Assembly: GCA_037388705.1 (NCBI GenBank)
Contig: JARRJY010000054.1
Location: 1 to 16,898 of the forward strand
Source: JARRJY01 sp037388705
Lineage (GTDB): Bacteria > Pseudomonadota > Gammaproteobacteria > UBA6429 > Thiohalophilaceae
Direction of reading: 5' to 3'
DNA: 16,898 nucleotides
The position numbers were made by a program, and so were the translations under genes. The notes beneath the pieces are model-generated. The model was not told the DNA's origin. It ran no database searches and worked only from the letters and a program-made list of their open reading frames with translations. Position 1 is the stretch's first letter. Every line of letters begins with the position of its first letter. Shown here one piece after another: positions 6,914-14,094 of the stretch.

Positions 6914-6929
6914 TGTGAGCCTCTTCACT
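6914..6929. promoter_or_regulatory. CRP-type site proximal to the mono-haem/LamG/DUF1501 operon
   Basis: TGTGA-GCCTCT-TCACT is again one mismatch from TGTGA-N6-TCACA. Its centre (about 6921.5) is 93 nt before the ATG at 7015. With the -10-like TATCAA at 6981-6986 the start point would be near 6993, placing the site near -71.5, a classic class I position. The distance to its gene mirrors that of the other site. Confidence 0.5.
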
Positions 6930-7014
6930 GTATGCAAGATAAGACATTGCGATCTCTGCAAATAAGTACGAAAGTTCACATATCAATACAAAAGGCCAAA
7001 TTGGGGCAGAACGG

Positions 7015-8355
7015 ATGCGTTTCAAAAGCATAATAAAAGTAGTACTTTTTTCGTATATTCTTTTAGGAGTTACCTCTGCAAATGCCGTAACTGAAAGAGA
7101 CAAATTTAAACGAATACATGATCGTATCGCTGGAATTCATCCTGACGAAGCAACATTACAGGCAATGGAAAATGCCTGCACTTCTGGATACACCGATGAT
7201 AACGGTATTAATCACCCGGGTGGGGCAGTTGGTAGTGCTCAATGTTATGAGGCTGCTTCATACGTCGCCATAGATAATCCACGTTTTTATAATACTACCC
7301 TCAAAAATATGGTTGCGCCGTGGACCAATGAAGCGCAATCAGTCGTTGAACCACTGAATGATTACAGTGCAACCATAATCGGTATAGTACGTGACAACCT
7401 CGATTTCAGACGAATCTTAACTGACAACATTATTTATACAGTTGGTAACCAGGTTGTTACAAACAGAAACGAAAACCTGGCTAGCCCAAGAGCTCCTTAC
7501 AGTGGTATCGCTACATTTAGTCCCAGTAGTAACCAACATTATATTGATGCTGAAAACAATGATGTTGATCTTGAAGCATATTTAGCCAGAACAACACAAT
7601 CAAGTGCTCTAGGTATTCCTGCTAATGCCGCTGCTGGCATTATGACAACACGAGCAGCAGCTAAAGCTTTTTACATCGATGGTACTAACCGTGCCATGTT
7701 CCGCTTCACCATTTTGAACCATTTCTGTAACGATCTTGAATTTTACAAGGATGGCACACGACCATCAGATCGCATACGCCAGGATGTCTCGCGTAGCCCA
7801 GGAGGTGATAGCCGTATTTACCTGAACAACTGCATCGGTTGTCATGCTGGAATGGATGGTTTGGCAGGGGCATTTGCCTATTACAACTATGAGTATGATC
7901 CAGATGTAGATCCAGATGCACCGAATGGCCTGAACAACGGTATTATGTCTTATAAACAAAACTTTGACCCGGAACCGTTTACAGGTCATGGACATAAATA
8001 TCTTATCAATGCAGAAAATTTTAAATGGGGCTATGAAACAACAGATGATAGCTGGGTGAATTACTGGAGGAATGGTCCAAATATCAATATTGGTTGGGAT
8101 ATCAATAATGCCAACCTGCCAGCATCAGGTAATGGTGCAGCATCACTTGGTGCAGAATTAGCTAACACAAACGACTTTGCATCCTGTCAGGTGAAAAAAG
8201 TATTCAAAACTGTCTGTTTGCGTTCGCCAGTAAACCAGGCTGATCGTGACCAGGTAGCATCTATAACCAGTAATTTCATCAGTGGATCCTATAACCTCAA
8301 AAGGGCATTTGTCGATTCAGCAAACTATTGCCTGACGCCATCAGCACTATATTAA
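7015..8355 (+). CDS. Exported mono-haem c protein, PSD/DUF1592-like in places
   Basis: A 446-residue exported protein; residues 1-25 form a Sec signal (FKSIIKVVLFSYILLGVTSANA). It has one haem c site, CIGCH (273-277), set in NNCIGCHAGMDGLAGAFAYYNYEYD. Upstream, DNLDFRRILTDNIIYTVG resembles the 'ReFReLLTADYTyVN' block of planctomycete-type DUF1592/DUF1588 proteins. The tail, KKVFKTVCLRSP...SYNLKRAFVDSANYC, recalls DUF1585-type ends. I do not recognise a named family with certainty. The ATG follows GGGGCAGAACGG, a modest SD. It is first in a three-gene operon (13-nt gap to the next gene), so it probably works with the LamG cytochrome and the DUF1501-like protein in the periplasm or outer envelope. 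Confidence 0.72.
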   Translation: MRFKSIIKVVLFSYILLGVTSANAVTERDKFKRIHDRIAGIHPDEATLQAMENACTSGYTDDNGINHPGGAVGSAQCYEAASYVAIDNPRFYNTTLKNMVAPWTNEAQSVVEPLNDYSATIIGIVRDNLDFRRILTDNIIYTVGNQVVTNRNENLASPRAPYSGIATFSPSSNQHYIDAENNDVDLEAYLARTTQSSALGIPANAAAGIMTTRAAAKAFYIDGTNRAMFRFTILNHFCNDLEFYKDGTRPSDRIRQDVSRSPGGDSRIYLNNCIGCHAGMDGLAGAFAYYNYEYDPDVDPDAPNGLNNGIMSYKQNFDPEPFTGHGHKYLINAENFKWGYETTDDSWVNYWRNGPNINIGWDINNANLPASGNGAASLGAELANTNDFASCQVKKVFKTVCLRSPVNQADRDQVASITSNFISGSYNLKRAFVDSANYCLTPSALY

Positions 8356-8368
8356 GGAACAGGGTGTT

Positions 8369-11029
8369 ATGTTTTTTACAAAATTAACAATACGAAACAT
8401 AAGAACAGCATTACTTTATATTGCTGTCGCTTTCACACTAGCTGCATGTGGTGGTGGTGATAAGACAACTGGGGGTGTGCCATCTGGCGGTGGTGGTCTT
8501 ACAGGTGCTCAATTTGGCTGTGGTTCACTTGATCCCGCACCTGCGACATCGGATATCAATGCATTCTGTAATGAATTCTGGAGTCAATCAAATTTACAAA
8601 ATAACTGTGCAACCTGTCACAGTGATACTGCCAGTAATCCCCAGGAACCGTTATTTGTTCGGAGCGATAATATTAATCAGGCATATGCAGAAGTTTTGCA
8701 ACCCGCGAACTCTGATCCAAGCAAAGATATTGTTGATGTAAATAATCCATCTCAGTCTTATATTATTGATCAAATGTTGAGTGGTCATCATTGCTGGGCC
8801 ACGCCGCAGGTTTGCGCTGATATTGTTTTAACTTATATTGAAAACTGGGTAGGGTCATCTGCAGGTTCATCGAGAACTATTCAATTAACAGCACCAGCAA
8901 ATTCTCAACCACCAGGTGGAGGTAAAGAGTTTCCTGCTAATGCAACTGATTCTACTGATCCCAGTGATCCAAATATTACTTTCGAACAAATCATCTATAC
9001 ACCGTTACTGCGTCAGTATTGCCAGGACTGCCATGAAAGTGGACCGGGTGATCCGCTATTTGCTGGCCCCGACCTGACTAACTCGTACATCCTGTCACAG
9101 CCAAGAATGAATCTTGATGATCCGGCAAGTTCACGGTATGCCATTAAACTGATGACTCACACGGTGGCTTGCTGGAATGTAGATATCAATGATTTTCATC
9201 CTGATATGCAAACTGAAGCCATGACACGATTGACTGGCGATAATTGCTCCGATAGTTCACTGGCTTTTGAACTGGCTATTAAGAGATATGCACAATTCAT
9301 TACAAGCAACGCGGTTGATCCTTCACAGTTCCTGATAAGTGATGCCACTACAATACCAGACGGCATTGTTGCTGCTGGTGGTGCACGATATGAACCCAAC
9401 CAGATTGCACTTTACGAATTCAAGTCAGGGCAGGGCAGTATTGCCTACGATACCAGTGGCGCAGGTACTGCACTTGACCTAAGTCTCAATGGTGGCACTA
9501 TTGAATGGGTTGGTGGCTGGGGTATTGCTATCAATGGCCAGGGCGACCGTGCACAGTCAAGTAGTACCAATACAAAACTTTATGACCTTATCCAGGCTAC
9601 TGGTGAGTACTCAGTCGAAGCCTGGGTTGCACCTAACAATGTTACGCAAGAAAATGCTCGCATCATCAACTATTCTGGTGGCGGTGGCGACAAAAATTTT
9701 GCTCTTAGCCAAACCATGTATAACTATAATTCACAGGTTCGTAATGCCAATACAGACCTGATGGGTGAACCCCCCGTTTCCACCCTTGATGCGGATGAAG
9801 TGTTACAGGCTACACTACAGCACGTGGTAAATACCTATGACCCTGTCAATGGACGTCAGATTTATGTTAATGGCGAACTGGTTGCTTCCGGCGATTTACA
9901 GGCAGGTGGTTCAATTAACAACTGGAGTAGCACTTATTCACTGGTTTTAGGTGATGAACGCGGTGCGAATAACGATAACAACCTGTGGAAAGGTGTTATC
10001 AAGATGGTATCCATTCATAACCGCGCATTGAACATAAACCAGATTCAGCAAAACTTTACTGCGGGAGTTGGTGAGAAATTCTTCCTGCTGTTTGATATCA
10101 GCCATATCCAGGGGGTACCTGCGCAAAGCTATATCAAGTTTACAGTCAGCCAGTTTGATAATTACAGTTATCTATTTACTGATCCGACTTACGTAAATCT
10201 CGATCTTGGTGTTACCAGTGTGAACATCCCAATCAGAAGCATGCGTATTGGCGTGAATTCAAATCAAGCTCCGGTTGGCCAGGCATACTACAACCTCGAT
10301 ACGACTATCACTGCGAACAACCAGTTATTGTCAACAATCGGTACAACAGTTGCGGCTGAAAGCGGTGCTGATCAGGATGAGTTTTACCTAATATTTGAAG
10401 CACTTGGTTCGGAATCTCGCAATTATGCAGAACCAACTTATGATCCAAAACCACAGAGTGACCTTGCGCCAGCTTCGGCTATCGGCCTCAGAACCTTTGA
10501 TGAGATCAATGCAACCATGTCTGCAATGACTGGAGTAAGCACACAAGCTGTAAAATCGCGCTATGCGCTGGTAAAACAGCAACTGCCGGCAGATGCGAAT
10601 ATAAACACTTTTGTTACTGCGCATAATATTGGGTTAACTCAGTTGGCTGTTGAATATTGTGATGTCCTGGTAAATGATGCAGCAGGCGGTAATACAGGTA
10701 CGTTGTTCGGCAATTATGATTTCAGCCAACCGGCTTCAGCAGCTTTTGTTAATAATACAGCCAAGGCATTAATTATCGATCCATTACTGGAAGCTGCTAA
10801 CGGCTATGGGATGGATGCGCAAATGAATACCGGTAATACCTTTAATGAAGGTGGAACAGTACCTGATGCATCTGGTGATACCTTCACAACAAAAAGTGAA
10901 CTTATTTATCTCATTGATAATTTATGCGGTGGGGCAGGTAATTGTGGTGCCACTGCTGCACAAACACGATTGATAACCAAGGCAGTTTGTACAGCAACAA
11001 TAGCCAGTGCAAATACTCTCATTCAGTAA
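8369..11029 (+). CDS. Di-haem c lipoprotein with LamG (concanavalin-like) domain
   Basis: An 886-residue lipoprotein with lipobox LAAC (Cys27) and a glycine/threonine linker. It has two haem c modules: CATCH (80-84) and CQDCH (218-222). The modules look like a tandem duplication, since each continues with a DPLF/EPLF block, a TNSY/NQAY helix and a His...CW motif (HHCW, HTVACW). A LamG/laminin-G-3-type domain spans about 348-565 (ALYEFKSGQGSIAYDTSG, GEYSVEAWVAPNN, RQIYVNGELVASG, WKGVIKMVSIHNRALNINQI). The last 200 residues, rich in Cys pairs near the end, include SRYALVKQQLP and LAVEYCDVLV blocks not assigned to a family. A strong SD (AGGAACAGGG) precedes the ATG. Probable role: electron transfer coupled to a polysaccharide or other surface ligand; the substrate is unknown. 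Confidence 0.78.
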   Translation: MFFTKLTIRNIRTALLYIAVAFTLAACGGGDKTTGGVPSGGGGLTGAQFGCGSLDPAPATSDINAFCNEFWSQSNLQNNCATCHSDTASNPQEPLFVRSDNINQAYAEVLQPANSDPSKDIVDVNNPSQSYIIDQMLSGHHCWATPQVCADIVLTYIENWVGSSAGSSRTIQLTAPANSQPPGGGKEFPANATDSTDPSDPNITFEQIIYTPLLRQYCQDCHESGPGDPLFAGPDLTNSYILSQPRMNLDDPASSRYAIKLMTHTVACWNVDINDFHPDMQTEAMTRLTGDNCSDSSLAFELAIKRYAQFITSNAVDPSQFLISDATTIPDGIVAAGGARYEPNQIALYEFKSGQGSIAYDTSGAGTALDLSLNGGTIEWVGGWGIAINGQGDRAQSSSTNTKLYDLIQATGEYSVEAWVAPNNVTQENARIINYSGGGGDKNFALSQTMYNYNSQVRNANTDLMGEPPVSTLDADEVLQATLQHVVNTYDPVNGRQIYVNGELVASGDLQAGGSINNWSSTYSLVLGDERGANNDNNLWKGVIKMVSIHNRALNINQIQQNFTAGVGEKFFLLFDISHIQGVPAQSYIKFTVSQFDNYSYLFTDPTYVNLDLGVTSVNIPIRSMRIGVNSNQAPVGQAYYNLDTTITANNQLLSTIGTTVAAESGADQDEFYLIFEALGSESRNYAEPTYDPKPQSDLAPASAIGLRTFDEINATMSAMTGVSTQAVKSRYALVKQQLPADANINTFVTAHNIGLTQLAVEYCDVLVNDAAGGNTGTLFGNYDFSQPASAAFVNNTAKALIIDPLLEAANGYGMDAQMNTGNTFNEGGTVPDASGDTFTTKSELIYLIDNLCGGAGNCGATAAQTRLITKAVCTATIASANTLIQ

Positions 11030-11045
11030 GAAAACAGGTCTTAAA

Positions 11046-12695
11046 ATGATTATACGAAAAGCAAAAAAAGGATATTACAATCCGGATGAGCCGTTAAAGC
11101 TAAATGATCATGCAAAACCTGTTACGAGGCGTGAATTTATTCAGCAAGGCTTTATGACAGGTGCGGCAACTGTTACTGCACCTACGCTTTTTAGCCTGTT
11201 TGCTAATCCACGTGAAGCAAGGGCGACATTATCAAGTGATATCAATACCATCCTGAATAACAATTGTGGCGGTCGTCCGTTGGCTTCAAGAATACCATTC
11301 ATTTGTTTTGATTTAGCAGGTGGTGCCAATATTGCTGGTTCTAATGTACTGGTAGGTGGCGCGGGTGGTCAAAAAGATTTTCTTAGTACTGCCGGATACG
11401 ACAAGCTGGGTGTACCTGGCGATATGAAACCAGGCATTAACAACACTGATCCACTAAATCCAGTCAGTGAATTTTTTAATGAAGATTTAGGTCTGGCTTT
11501 CCATTCTGATAGTGGTATGTATAAGGGCATAATGGATAGCCTTGGGGCAGGCACATCAAATAATATTAATGGTTCTGTTATAGCAGCACGTTCAGATAAT
11601 GATACGGGTAATAATCCCCATAACCCAATGTACGGGATAGCAAAAACCGGACAAGATGGTAGGCTTCTGACATTAATCGGTTCTCGAAATTCAAACTCAG
11701 GCGGCAACTCAATGGCGCCTATGAGTTTGTATGATGCAAATATACGCCCAACAAAAGTTGACAGGCCATCCGATGTACAGGGCTTGGTTGATACAGGCGA
11801 ACTTGGTAACTTATTTGCAACTCCGCAGGATACAGTTTATGTCATGGAAGCCATTCAACGCCTTAGTGATAAAAAACTAAATAATGTTAATACCAACATT
11901 ACGGCAGATGCTGTCATCAAGGAAATGATACGATGTGGTTATGTTAAGAGTGCAGATTTAGTTGATGAATTTGGAAATCCAGCATCACTCAATCCAGATG
12001 CAGATACCGATATTGTAGGCGCTTCAGGTATTTTTTCGACTGCTGAATATAACAGTGATAACGAATACAGGAAGACTGCCTCAGTCATGAAACTTGTCTG
12101 TAATGGTTACGCAGGAGCGGGGACTATTACGATGGGTGGATATGATTATCATACCGGTGATCGTGTAACAGGTGAAATTAGAGATTATCGCGCAGGCCGT
12201 TGTATTGGTGCCTGCCTTGAGTATGCTGCTCGTGTTGGTACGCCACTTATGCTGTATGTATTCAGTGATGGCTCAGTTTCCAGTAATGGAAGAATTGATA
12301 ACTCTGTATCAACGCAAACATTAAAAGATGGTAGTACACCAATATACGATGGTGGAGCTTCAGGCAAAGGAGAATGGACAAGTGACAATTCGGGCACTGC
12401 CTCCTCAATGATATTAGTCTATAACCCCGGTGGACGTCCTGTTCTTATTGATGATGGTTCAATTCCAGTCGAGCGTAGGCAGCAAATCGGGTATTTCACC
12501 AGCGAAGCAAATGTTGTCACAAGTTCATCACCTGCGGCAAATAACGTTGTATCTCTTGTTGATATGGTGTTGCTGAATTATATGGCTTTAAATAATGAAC
12601 TTGGAAACTTCACTAGCACGTTCCCAGGTCATGGTTTAGGCTCAAACTATGCTGATTATGTAAGCTTTGAAGGGATTTTCACACCTACACCATAA
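11046..12695 (+). CDS. Tat-exported DUF1501-like protein (alkaline-phosphatase-superfamily fold suspected)
   Basis: A 549-residue protein from the ATG at 11046, 16 nt after the LamG gene. An upstream in-frame ATG at 11007 would overlap that gene and lacks an SD. The N-terminus carries a twin-arginine signal, TRREFIQQ (Arg28-Arg29), followed by GAATVTAPTLFSLF. The body has FICFDLAGGANIAGSN, like the opening 'vhlfltGGpsh' strand of DUF1501, and GGYDYHTGDR (Asp367, His369), which aligns in style with the DUF1501 'GFDTHxnQ' metal-site block. The usual SEFGR motif is replaced by VFSDGSVSSNG, so hydrolase activity is doubtful. Tat export implies folding, perhaps with cofactor, in the cytoplasm. Relatives are, as I recall, sometimes mislabelled as secretion protein GspF; nothing here supports secretion. 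Pairing with a haem/LamG protein is the notable context. Confidence 0.72.
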   Translation: MIIRKAKKGYYNPDEPLKLNDHAKPVTRREFIQQGFMTGAATVTAPTLFSLFANPREARATLSSDINTILNNNCGGRPLASRIPFICFDLAGGANIAGSNVLVGGAGGQKDFLSTAGYDKLGVPGDMKPGINNTDPLNPVSEFFNEDLGLAFHSDSGMYKGIMDSLGAGTSNNINGSVIAARSDNDTGNNPHNPMYGIAKTGQDGRLLTLIGSRNSNSGGNSMAPMSLYDANIRPTKVDRPSDVQGLVDTGELGNLFATPQDTVYVMEAIQRLSDKKLNNVNTNITADAVIKEMIRCGYVKSADLVDEFGNPASLNPDADTDIVGASGIFSTAEYNSDNEYRKTASVMKLVCNGYAGAGTITMGGYDYHTGDRVTGEIRDYRAGRCIGACLEYAARVGTPLMLYVFSDGSVSSNGRIDNSVSTQTLKDGSTPIYDGGASGKGEWTSDNSGTASSMILVYNPGGRPVLIDDGSIPVERRQQIGYFTSEANVVTSSSPAANNVVSLVDMVLLNYMALNNELGNFTSTFPGHGLGSNYADYVSFEGIFTPTP

Positions 12696-12745
12696 TATGC
12701 GCATAATGTATATTATGTTAAATTATAATAAGAAGATATTTATTC
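12696..12745 (+). promoter_or_regulatory. AT-rich gap with possible promoter for the apbE operon
   Basis: The gap contains TATAAT at 12724-12729, a perfect -10 hexamer, but the position 17 nt upstream (GCATAA) is a poor -35 and the implied leader is only about 10 nt. A weak AT hairpin, CATAAT-GTAT-ATTATG (12702-12717), has no U-tract and is not a credible terminator. Read-through from the DUF1501-like gene is therefore possible. Confidence 0.3.
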
Positions 12746-13615
12746 ATGTATTTCAAGAAGTTACATGTGTGTTTTGATGTTAATAATATCTTCAAGATCC
12801 TTGCTTTCTGCTACTTATCGCTACCCTTAGTTCTTGGAGTGACGACCTCCTCCTCTGCGGCTGAACACTCTCATCCAGACAGTAATTCAGAAATACCATG
12901 GTTTTATGCTGAACAAGGCATAATGGGTACAGTTGTCTCTGTTAAGCTCCAGCACCCCGATAAAAAAATTGCCCAGAAAATCTCCCAGGATATTTTTGCG
13001 CTCATGTGGGACATTAATAATGAAATGAGCAATTTTGAACCAGACAGTCTCTTGTCAAAAATTAATCAGCACGCACATAAACACCCACTAAAAATAACAG
13101 ATAGATTGTTCGGGATAACTAATGAACACGCCAGTATAGATCTGGGTGGTATAGCAAAGGGATATGCGATTTCACAAGCACTGAAAATCCTTCAACAAAA
13201 TGCGATAAAAAATGCCTATATTACTGCCGGCGGTGACAGTTATGCATTAGGCAGTAAAAATGGCAGACCCTGGTATATTGCTATAAAAAATCCAAGAGAC
13301 GGTAAAAATAATATTATTTTACCTGTGTCTGGCGTAGCTATATCAACTTCGGGAGATTATGAGCGGTTTTTTATAGAAGACAATATCAGGTATCATCATA
13401 TTATTAACCCGGCGACCGGTCATTCAGCCACTAAAAGTGTGAGTGTAACGGTAATTGGTCCTTCACCGGAAGACACAGACGCACTATCAACCACCCTGTT
13501 TGTTCTTGGTGAAAAGAAAGGTCTCGAATTAATAAATACAATTGACGGATATGATGCAATTTATGTCTATCCAGATGGAAAAATGTCTTTTTCAAATGGA
13601 TTAAAAAGAGAATGA
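12746..13615 (+). CDS. apbE: ApbE-type FAD:protein FMN transferase, shortened form
   Basis: Enzymes of this family split FAD and attach FMN to a Ser/Thr of an exported acceptor, using Mg2+. A signal-like hydrophobic stretch (about residues 15-33, FKILAFCYLSLPLVLGV) without a lipobox places it in the periplasm. Motifs present in order: MGT (60-62), SNFEPDSLLSKIN (95-107), DLGGIAKGYA (from Asp132), TAGGD (160-164), YHHIINPATGHS (from Tyr216) and DALSTTLFVLG (from Asp245). Family members usually have roughly 70 or more residues between SxFxPxSxLSxxN and DLGGIAKG, including a GAFDxTxxP motif. Here only 24 residues remain (108-131) and the GAFD motif is absent. The reading frame is intact, so this is an in-frame loss, and activity is uncertain. 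The stop overlaps the next start (ATGA). The probable acceptor is DUF3570. Confidence 0.88.
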   Translation: MYFKKLHVCFDVNNIFKILAFCYLSLPLVLGVTTSSSAAEHSHPDSNSEIPWFYAEQGIMGTVVSVKLQHPDKKIAQKISQDIFALMWDINNEMSNFEPDSLLSKINQHAHKHPLKITDRLFGITNEHASIDLGGIAKGYAISQALKILQQNAIKNAYITAGGDSYALGSKNGRPWYIAIKNPRDGKNNIILPVSGVAISTSGDYERFFIEDNIRYHHIINPATGHSATKSVSVTVIGPSPEDTDALSTTLFVLGEKKGLELINTIDGYDAIYVYPDGKMSFSNGLKRE

Positions 13616-14094
13616 TTCTTATGAAGAAAATATTACCCGTATTGCTTATCTTGTTTTTATCAGTAGTTAGTACAGCCTCTGTCTGTTCAGCTGAAGAACG
13701 CGATTCAAGCAAGCTATCAAAAGACATACAAAACATTAAAAAAGAAATTATCAATCTAAATCGGGATTTATTTATCCTTGAAGAAGATTTGCTATTTCCT
13801 GCGAACACACAATTTTCCGTATTTCTTTCAATGGATATTGGTGAATATTTTTCACTTGATTCAGTACAGATAAAAATTGACGACAAAATTGTAGCTAACC
13901 ACCTGTATACAACAAGAGAAGCTGAAGCTCTGAAGCGAGGTGGCGTGCAAAGGCTTTATCTCGGCAATCTTGCTTCAGGGGAACATGAGATCGTTGCTTT
14001 TTTTGTTGGCCAGGGTCCGCAAAAACGTGACTATCTTTGCTATATTCGTGGCAAGCAGTGCCGCTGTATATGCAATAGAAGAGAAAAATACTGA
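13612..14094 (+). CDS. Exported coiled-coil protein, C-terminus apparently replaced
   Basis: A 160-residue exported protein. Starts are ATG at 13612 (overlapping the apbE stop as ATGA) or ATG at 13621; residues 5-27 form a signal peptide (KILPVLLILFLSVVSTASVCSA). Residues about 31-63 form a charged coiled coil (KLSKDIQNIKKEIINLNRDLFILEEDLL), followed by a beta-rich region LDSVQIKIDDKIVANHLYT and LYLGNLASGEHEIVAFFVGQGP. From memory, relatives continue past the RDY at residue 141 with a KRGATLxFEKG-like strand and end later. Here the last 19 residues are a Cys/Arg-rich run read out of frame through the signal-peptide region of the next gene. This looks like a deletion fusion or sequencing error. 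No enzyme motif is seen; a structural periplasmic role is inferred from its TPR and ApbE neighbours. Confidence 0.6.
   Translation: MILMKKILPVLLILFLSVVSTASVCSAEERDSSKLSKDIQNIKKEIINLNRDLFILEEDLLFPANTQFSVFLSMDIGEYFSLDSVQIKIDDKIVANHLYTTREAEALKRGGVQRLYLGNLASGEHEIVAFFVGQGPQKRDYLCYIRGKQCRCICNRREKY

Larger units (their letters stand above)
6671..7014. other. Divergent control region between the HzsA-related gene and the mono-haem gene
   Basis: This stretch has no convincing gene. It holds two TGTGA-N6-TCAC(C/T) sites (6760-6775 and 6914-6929), one on each side. Candidate -10 elements are TATACA on the minus strand (6722-6717) and TATCAA on the plus strand (6981-6986). It also holds a perfect palindrome TATCCGGATA (6700-6709), and a hairpin with T-tract near the minus-strand start codon (6681-6695). 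No clear -35 box accompanies either -10, which fits activator-dependent promoters. Confidence 0.5.

Noticed and set aside
6906..7103. Small minus-strand open frame in the divergent control region
   Set aside because: It overlaps the signal peptide of the mono-haem gene, has no SD and covers one CRP-type site; likely chance.
7706..7995. Two minus-strand open frames inside the mono-haem gene
   Set aside because: They are shadows of the CIGCH-encoding region; products are His-rich artefacts of the opposite frame.
11046..12695. MTGAA in the Tat signal and VGAS in the DUF1501-like protein as ApbE flavinylation sites
   Set aside because: The first lies in the cleavable signal and ends in Ala; the second lacks the Ser/Thr before GA. 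Neither fits the acceptor rule.
11046..12695. General secretion protein GspF annotation for the Tat protein
   Set aside because: No polytopic inner-membrane segments are seen; the Tat signal and DUF1501-like blocks contradict it.
12702..12717. CATAAT-GTAT-ATTATG hairpin as a terminator of the DUF1501 operon
   Set aside because: The stem is nearly all A:T, with no following U-tract.
13431..13886. 151-codon minus-strand open frame across the apbE/coiled-coil gene junction
   Set aside because: It is antisense to two well-supported reading frames, its product is low-complexity Ser/Leu/His-rich, and no start context was found.
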